The notes under the pieces: model-generated | What the model saw: the letters and a program-made list of their open reading frames with translations, nothing else | Told to the model about the DNA's origin: nothing | Database searches by the model: none | Part shown: in pieces, positions 57,900 to 64,000 of the stretch | How the letters are laid out: every line of letters begins with the position of its first letter | How positions within the stretch are numbered: position 1 is the stretch's first letter | Assembly: GCF_000002985.6 (NCBI RefSeq) | Contig: NC_003279.8 | Span: 248,001-312,000 of the forward strand | DNA from: Caenorhabditis elegans | Taxonomy: Eukaryota > Nematoda > Chromadorea > Rhabditida > Rhabditidae | Direction of reading: 5' to 3' | Length of the DNA stretch: 64,000 nt | Made by a program: the position numbers and the translations under genes

Positions 57900-60800
57900 T
57901 CAATATCCCGCTGGCGCTGACTCCTCCCCTTTTCGGAAATCACTGTTCGCATAGATTTGGCCGTCGGAAAGTCGTTCGGCGGCGGTGACAACTGTCAAAT
58001 TGTTCACTGCCTTCATTACGTGACCACGATCGATCAGGGATTTCACGTAGGCTTTCGGGAAGTTTGGCTCGTACCACGTGTAATTTGGCTAAAAAATAAG
58101 GAAATTGGGAAAGGTTTTGATTTTATTGATTGAAAAATATTTCATGTGAAAGTCGAAAATTGATTGAAAATTAAATTCAGAAGTTTTTTTTCTGAAAATT
58201 ATTGATTTTTATTTTTAAAAAATCAACTTTTTGACAATTATCGATTTTTCCAACAAAAAAAAAATCAAATTTCGCGTGTAATTCTCTACCTGTAACTGAT
58301 TGTGCATCCTTGGAGCATCAACAGCTTGTTTAACATCTGCTTTCAGCCATAACGCATGCAGTGCAACTCCAGCAACACCCGAAATAATGGTGGATCCACC
58401 GGCTCCGCCGACCGCCATAAGCTCCGCCCCTTTTGTGTTAAAGATCACTAATGGACTTTGACTACTCATGGGGCGTTTTCCAGGGCGAATGAAATTGGCG
58501 GGAGACGGTGGGAAACCGAAGAAATTCGGATGACCGGGAGTGGAAAAGTCGTCCATTTCGTTATTCCAGAGAATTCCCGTCGATTCGGAGGATACTAGGG
58601 CACCCAGGCTGGAAGAATTTGAGATGGTGGAAGAGTTTTTTTGGCGGTGGCCTAGAAAATGTCTTCATATCCGAAAAAGTCAAAGTGATGGCCTAGAAAT
58701 TTAAGTTTGTGGCCTATAAACTTGAACTGATGGCCTAAAAATTGAACGTCGTCCTAAAAATGTTTTTAACTGATGGCCTAGAATTGAAAGGTGATGGCCT
58801 CCAAATTTCAGGTGGGCGTATATAAACTTTGGTTGATGGTCTAGAAATTATACACGTGGCCCAGATTATGAAATCACTTCGGTATAAAATCCAGGTGGTA
58901 AACAATTTACTATTAAGACTGCCTAAAATCATCCCCTGGCCTAATTAGTTTAAAATTTTTGGTGACGACCTCGAACTTGTTCATTTTTATCAACTGCAGT
59001 TGCTTGTCGACTGAGGACTAACTTCTCACTTGCTGGCCGAGTTTTCGAAGTTCGGCCACCAAAAATTTCCTTTAAAAAAGCCAAACTCACTATAAGTTAA
59101 TGGTAGACGTAACCGAAACTGCATTGCCGTCTGCATCGATAATCGATACATGAGTTGTTCCATGATCCTGCGGTGGTGCTTCAAACGATCCTCCATAGTA
59201 ATCATCAGGATGCGTCGTGTCTGTGATCTTCGACCTAACCCAATCCGCCCACTCTTTTGACGTAATATTTTTGGCGATTTCCGTGGCGTTTGCCACGAAT
59301 TGCGGGTCGCCAAGCCAGCTTCTAGCCGCATAACTAAATTTGCTAGATTCCAGAAAATGATGGTATAACGTTGCGATTTCGTTGAACGACTTCATGTTAT
59401 ATTCGAAGCCATCCATCACGTTAAGTATTGCCTGAGCCACCGCTGAGCCCGAGGGAGGCGGCGGGCCGCAGACTCCGCGCCCGTTTTTCAGCTTTGTGTA
59501 GATCACATTTTTTGAGTCGTGGACTATTGATTTGTAATTTTTAAAGTCCTGAAGCCGGATGATCCCACCGTTGGCTTCGAACTCTTTGGCGAGTTGCTCG
59601 GCGAGCCGACCTGTATAAAAGTCGGCGATGGGATCTGTGGAGTTTGCGAGTAGCCGGAATGTTTCTAGAAGGTTTTGGCGGGTTTTTATCTGCTCTCCTG
59701 GTTGGAAGACACGCTGAGTTTCGGGGTTGATGAAGTTTTTCATGGTGGGCTCCGCGCGGATTTGGTGCTCGTTTTGGTTGAGAGCTTTTGCAAGGGCATG
59801 GGACGTTGGGTAGCCTGGAATTTTTTAGGATGGCCTAGAAACATGAACCGATAACATAGTTACTTATTTTGTGACCTCGAAATTTTCATGATGGCTTAGA
59901 AATTTTTATGATGGCCTAGAATTTTTATGGTGACCTAGAAATTTTTTGATGGTCTAGAAATTTTTAGTAATGTAATAAACTACTCGTCTTCTCCTCCTGA
60001 AAAAATTTGGGCCCGTCTCCCTTCGTGGTGAGACCCATCGTGGCGAGACCCATCGTGGCGAGACCCATCGTGACGAGACCCATCGTGACGAGGCCTATCG
60101 TGGTGAGACCCATCGTGGCGAGACCCTCCGTTGAGAGACCCATCGTGATGAGACCCATCGTGGTGAGACACGCCGTGGTGAGACTTATTGTGATACCCAT
60201 CTTAACGTACACAGTAATTGGAGAAACTTTTAAACTGATTTTTACAAAAAGTTCAACATTTAACTTACCAAGAGCTCAATATTCCGTTGCCTCGCTTTTT
60301 GTTGCCCTCAGGGATTATTGTTCTGTTGCCTCCATTTCCGTTACCCCTGTTGTGTTGCCTTCGAGCAGCGTTGAATCCGTTGCCCCCCCCCTTTTTCGTT
60401 GTCCCCGGGGAATATTAAATCCGTTGCCCCCGTTATCCGTTACCCCTAGGGATTGTTGGCCGGTCTAAAAACGGCCACCAGAAAAGTTTTTGAGCATCAA
60501 AAATGTTCTACGCCGTTAGGAGTTTTTTAGGCCAACAGAAATATTCTAGGCTCGCAGAAAAAGTGCCCACCTTCAGCCAACAAATCAATAGTTGGTTTCA
60601 ACAACTGTCTCCACTCGACTTTTCCACTTCCGAATCTCTCGAATTCAGTCCGGAGGCCGTGAAGCTCTCCGGGCACCGCAATCGCCTTCCATCCGATTCT
60701 CGACTGATTCCATTTGTCACGGTACATTTCCTCTGTTGCGGCGAGCGGAGCAATCTCCCGAGCATCGATTACCGTACACTCTTTTGTCGTTCTGGAAGAA

Positions 60801-61808
60801 TTTTAGAGGTTTCTAAGTCATTGAAAATATTTTTAGGCCACGGCAGAAGTTTAAAGGCCACACGCGCTTCTGGCTTTCCTCATATTTTGAAATGGAAGAG
60901 TTTGCCGAGTTAGCCCGTTTGGACTAGGCCACGACCGGGGTAAATTTACGGAGCGTCGTGTAGACGATTGTCAATGGAGCGCGAGAAAAACGCTTTGACG
61001 AAGGCCAGAAACCAGTGAGGCCACAATGTGATGTTTGCAAAAATGTTTTTAATGGCCTAGGAAAATCATTCTTTCTTCCAAAATTTTTCTTCTTTGTTTT
61101 CCTTTTCGATTATTGATTTTTAGTTGAAAAATCAATATTAATAATTATCTTTTTTTTTAATTATTGATGTTCCGCTCCAATTCGTGGCGAGACCAACAAC
61201 TCACGCATTATAAATAGTCATAAAATGTCCGCCGCCAATTCCGGCCGAATGTGTATCCATTACACCGATACAGAAAAGTGCGGCGATTGCCGAATCCACC
61301 GCATTTCCGCCTTTCAGCAAAATATTCCGACCGATTTCTGAGCAAATTTCGTTGTCGGCGGCGACGGCGGCTTTCGAATATTTTCCGAGTGGAGAAAGTG
61401 ATGGTCCAGGCCAACGGGGTAGGCGGGCATTGTTCTGGAAACCTTGCCGAGTTTTATTTTTATCGGCCACGTAGCAAATCGGCCAGCCATGAACCGACTG
61501 CGGACTAGTTTTCACCCTCGTGGCCTAGCTTTCTAACAAACCTGCATTAGTAAATGAAAATACAATGAAGCGAATGCGACCGTTGAGATTAACAACGTGA
61601 ATACGAGAACCGTTAAGCCGACCGCCGCGACTAAAGTACGGATTTTCATGGGTTGCTCGGCCTCGATAAGCGGCTCAACTTCATCAAATGGTCCATATTC
61701 TGGCGGTAAATTATCATCGTCCGGAAACGTGTTATAGTATTGAACAGGAGGTGGGTTACTGCTGAAAAGTCGAGTTTTGCGCGTCAAATTTGATGTATTG
61801 AGTGGCAT
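57900..61808 (-). CDS. Gamma-glutamyltransferase (glutathione hydrolase)
   Basis: Six exons in phase: 61542-61808, 61205-61434, 60571-60791, 59091-59814, 58290-58608 and 57900-58088; 649 aa. This is a type II membrane ectoenzyme that removes the gamma-glutamyl group of glutathione and conjugates. A cytosolic tail (1-57) and signal-anchor (about 58-84) precede the conserved large-subunit start (AAVAADNEICSEIGR, GGNAVDSAIAA, GIGGGHFM). The autoprocessing nucleophile is Thr459 in DHGTTHVS, followed by SVTSTINLY, WNNEMDDFS, PPSPANFIRPGKRPMSS and GGAGGSTI. It ends PAGY as human GGT1 does. Size and all motifs suggest an active enzyme. From memory this is C53D5.5, one of several worm GGTs. Confidence 0.95.
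58630..58980. repeat. Intronic GATGGCCTAGAAATT array
   Basis: About ten diverged copies of GATGGCCTAGAAATT in one orientation in the GGT intron between exons 58608 and 59091. A smaller set lies at 59815-59965. Confidence 0.65.
59963..59998 (+). repeat. 36-bp segment, copy 2
   Basis: Exact repeat of 57645-57680, in a GGT intron, immediately left of the 15-bp minisatellite. Confidence 0.85.
60022..60202 (+). repeat. 15-bp minisatellite, second locus, about 12 units
   Basis: CGTGGTGAGACCCAT-type units with more CGTGGCGAGACC and CGTGACGAGACC variants than the array at 33453. In a GGT intron. Gives spurious repetitive frames on both strands. Confidence 0.9.
60281..60446 (+). repeat. Degenerate CCGTTGCCCCC repeat
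   Basis: Repeated TCCGTTGCC, GTTGCCCTCAGGGATT and CCGTTACCCCTAGGGATT units, in the GGT intron after the 15-bp array. Confidence 0.55.
60861..61017 (+). mobile_element. Dispersed CACGG..CTTCTGGC element, copy 3, deleted
   Basis: CACGCGCTTCTGGCTTTCC start, AATTTACGGAGCGTCG interior, AAGGCCAGAAACCAGTG end. The central part present in copies 1 and 2 is missing. GGT intron 2. Confidence 0.65.
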
Positions 61809-61814
61809 GATCAC

Positions 61815-62130
61815 TATTATTACAAGACCGCGAAATTTTGAGAATGCGTATTGCACAACATTTTTGACGCGCAGAATATCTCGTAGCGAAAACTACAGTA
61901 ACTCTTTAAATCACTACGGTAAAGCTTGTGTCGATTTACGGGGTTTCGGTTTTTTCATTTTTTTTGTGTTTTTTAAAAAACAATTTATCGACTAATGAAT
62001 GATTTCCGTAAATCGACACAAACACTACAGTAGTCATTTAAAGAATTATTGTAGTTTTTGCTACGAGATATTTTGCGCGTCGAATATGTTGCGCAATACG
62101 CATTCTCAGAATTTTGTGTTGCCGTAATAA
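61815..62130. mobile_element. Fold-back MITE (TACGGGAACA family)
   Basis: Arms with AGAATGCGTATTGCACAAC, CTCGTAGCGAAAACTACAG and TGTCGATTTACGG, paired across an AT-rich centre. The left end lies only about 7 bp upstream of the GGT start codon, so it occupies the GGT 5' flank. Confidence 0.8.
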
Positions 62131-63400
62131 TTCTGATTTAAAAATGGAATTTTCAAAAATCAGAGGTTTCCCAAAAATTTGAATATTCCACAAAAAAGAT
62201 GAATCTGAAGAGTATTTTCAATTTTTTGAGAAAATAATCGATTTTCTGGATTAAAAAATTTGAATTTATAGATTTCTAGATTCTAAAATTTGAATTTGTG
62301 CAATTTCAAACAAAAATGTATCGATTTTTATCGACTTTTCATAAAATTTAATTTAATTTTCGAAATTCCGAAAATATTGCCCGTTTTTCATATACCAAAA
62401 AAGTTGTATCAATTTTTTCAAAAAATTAAATTTTCATCGATAGTTGTTTTCAAAGCATCATGATTTTTTTGAAAGAATTTGCAAATGTGAGAACTACAGT
62501 ACTCCCTTAAAGGCGCACGCTTGTTTTTATTTTTAAAAAATTGGTCGTTTCGAGACCTGGTACCGTATTTTCGCATTTGGGTAATATTTCCAGCATTATA
62601 AATTTAAAAACAATGCACTTTTTAAATCTTGAATCCATATATATATTTTTTTCAGAAACTCATGCCGCCTCGTTTGGGTCTCGATTCGAATTTTTTTCAC
62701 AAACGTATAATATTTTCTCGAAAAACCCGCGAATTTTTAACATTATCGATTTTTCTCTCACCTCGTCGATTGCCCTTCAGGAGTCATTATTCAGAATTGA
62801 GTATGAATTAAAAAATCATAGAAAAAGTCAAAGCGCTGTCAATTGGAAATTTAGGACGAGAATGTCAAAATTGCAACTTTTCACGATAACGGAATTCTAT
62901 CGCAAAACTAGATAAGAGCTACAGTTTGCTGCGTGTAAGCGCGCTCCAATGACAAACGAGAAGAGAAGAGAAGAGGGGGTAACCGCCAATAGCTCTCTTT
63001 ATCGAGGATAGTCTTCAAGTGACAGAAGAGATATTCTGTGGTGGGAGAGAGTTGGGTGGAAGGGGGAACAATGAGGACTACGGAAGAATGACTTTTAGAT
63101 TTGGAGTATAGGAGAAAGTGGAGGTTTTGGCTGAAATTATTTTCAAAAACTTTAACTGTAACAACTAACGAGTAGATTTGAAAATGAGGATAATATTCAA
63201 CACAACAGAAAAAAAGTCGATAGGTAACTAATAAAAATTAGAGAAAATGTGGCATCGGGGAGAAGTGGTGGAACAAAAGAAGAAACTGATGATGATGATA
63301 GGAGGATAGCCGCGAAACAAGCGATTAACAGTGAACAAGATTCATTTCGGTGAAGATGGAGAAGATAACAGCAAAAAAAAAAACACAACAAAAGTCCTTA
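62131..63400. other. Intergenic region between imb-3 and GGT
   Basis: AT-rich, then a purine-rich part with an (AGAGA)n run near 62958-62978 and GCGCGCTCCAATGAC near 62940. It holds the imb-3 3' UTR; no gene recognised. Confidence 0.5.
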
Positions 63401-64000
63401 TTATTGCCCATTGAGAGTTTGTTGAAGGACACTGGTAAGGTGCTCGTCGATTCCATCTTGCTGCGCGAATTGTGGGAACGATGCGTAGATTTGCTTCAGG
63501 ATTGTGACAATTCTTTGCTTGGTTTGGTTGCCGCTATCGTCGTCGTTGAAAGCATCGTTGGCGATTGAGAGCAAGCCTGAAAAATACAAATAAAAATAAA
63601 ATAAGTTACGGATTTTTTTAGATTAGAACTTACAAACAAGGAAGATTCTCGGAAGATTCTGATTTTCTGGTCCAAAAAGTGCGGCGTCTTGTTTATCAAA
63701 CAATTCGGCGAGACACGTGTAAATGTAGGGGCTTTCCTCGGTGTCTGAATATGTTGGCAACCAGCTCAGGAACATCTCGACGACCTGGAAATAATATGGA
63801 ACTTTTTTCTTGAAAAACTGAATTCTAAAACCAACCTTTCCGTAGGCTTCAGCAGGAAGTGGCACATTGCCGATGATTTTGGCAAATGCAGAAATCGCGT
63901 TTTCCGTGGCAACAGTGCTCTCCTCGGTGGCTCGGGCGTCCTCTCGTTGAATCATGGCGGCCAGTGGCTCCAAACAGCTCAAAATCTCGTTTCGGTAGTC
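63401..64000 (-). CDS. imb-3: Importin beta-3 / importin-5 (RanBP5), C-terminal part
   Basis: Three 3' exons in phase: 63836 to beyond 64000, 63634-63784, and 63401-63576 with the TAA stop. The translated end matches the last HEAT repeats of importin-5/RanBP5: ATEESTVATENAISAFAKII, VVEMFLSWLPTYSDTEE, LFGPENQNLPRIF, then an acidic DDD segment and a Gln-rich terminus (VLQQTLNGQ). Importin-5 is a karyopherin-beta that carries ribosomal proteins, histones and other cargo into the nucleus with Ran-GTP. The N-terminal several hundred residues lie outside the window. It is in the same orientation as GGT but 1.6 kb apart with a MITE between, so an operon is unlikely. Confidence 0.92.

Noticed and set aside
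59980..60468. Repetitive 153-codon plus-strand frame
   Set aside because: Made of the 15-bp minisatellite and the CCGTTGCC repeat inside a GGT intron.
1..64000. tRNA or rRNA genes
   Set aside because: Scanned for GGTTCGA-type T-arms; the one match (about 54243) lacks a cloverleaf context.
61542..64000. imb-3 and GGT as an operon
   Set aside because: Spacing of 1.6 kb with a MITE is far from the usual roughly 100 bp of worm operons.

Overview
The window is nuclear DNA of a Caenorhabditis nematode, almost certainly C. elegans. It is AT-rich, genes are split by short introns ending in the nematode TTTTCAG acceptor, gene density is low, and intergenic and intronic DNA is full of small fold-back elements typical of C. 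elegans. The right edge carries the end of importin beta-3 (imb-3) beside a gamma-glutamyltransferase gene. From memory these are C53D5.6 and C53D5.5 at the left end of chromosome I; I could not check this. No tRNA, rRNA, CRISPR or prokaryotic feature was seen.

Layout. 0.6-3.6 kb (-): a decayed PUF-like locus with two partial copies of one PUF exon; the upstream copy is frameshifted, the downstream copy is followed by exons for a small C2H2 protein. 4.1-6.1 kb (+): a SNAPC3/SNAP50 homologue (snpc-3 type, 425 aa). 6.7-11.2 kb (-): a 547-aa type I membrane protein with signal peptide, Ser/Thr-rich ectodomain, SEA domain with a GSVVV autoproteolysis motif, one TM segment and a short tail. 11.2-32.1 kb: a gene-poor stretch of about 21 kb with MITE-like palindromes, C-tracts, telomere-like repeats and GGCCTAG repeats. 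32.1-37.9 kb (+): a MARCH/RINGv membrane E3 ligase whose 3-kb second intron holds two tandem arrays. 38.3-41.1 kb (-): a C2H2 protein (probably ztf-3) converging on the MARCH gene. 43.2-57.1 kb (+): a FAM69/DIPK1 kinase-like ER protein with two very long introns. 57.9-61.8 kb (-): gamma-glutamyltransferase. 63.4-64.0 kb (-): 3' end of imb-3.

The genes look like independent units; no functional cluster or operon is evident. Three convergent pairs (SNAPC3/SEA protein, MARCH/ZF, DIPK1/GGT) alternate with intervals rich in repeats. Exon models were joined by hand from splice sites and phase. Except for the 0.6-3.6 kb locus, all close in one frame from ATG to stop (imb-3 is cut by the window edge). 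I found no convincing new multi-gene system. The most interesting items are the PUF/C2H2 locus, the SEA cleavage site, a zinc finger completed across a splice junction with two possible last exons, the 15-bp minisatellite at two loci, a hAT-like MITE with perfect 8-bp duplication, and the cluster of long C/G tracts.
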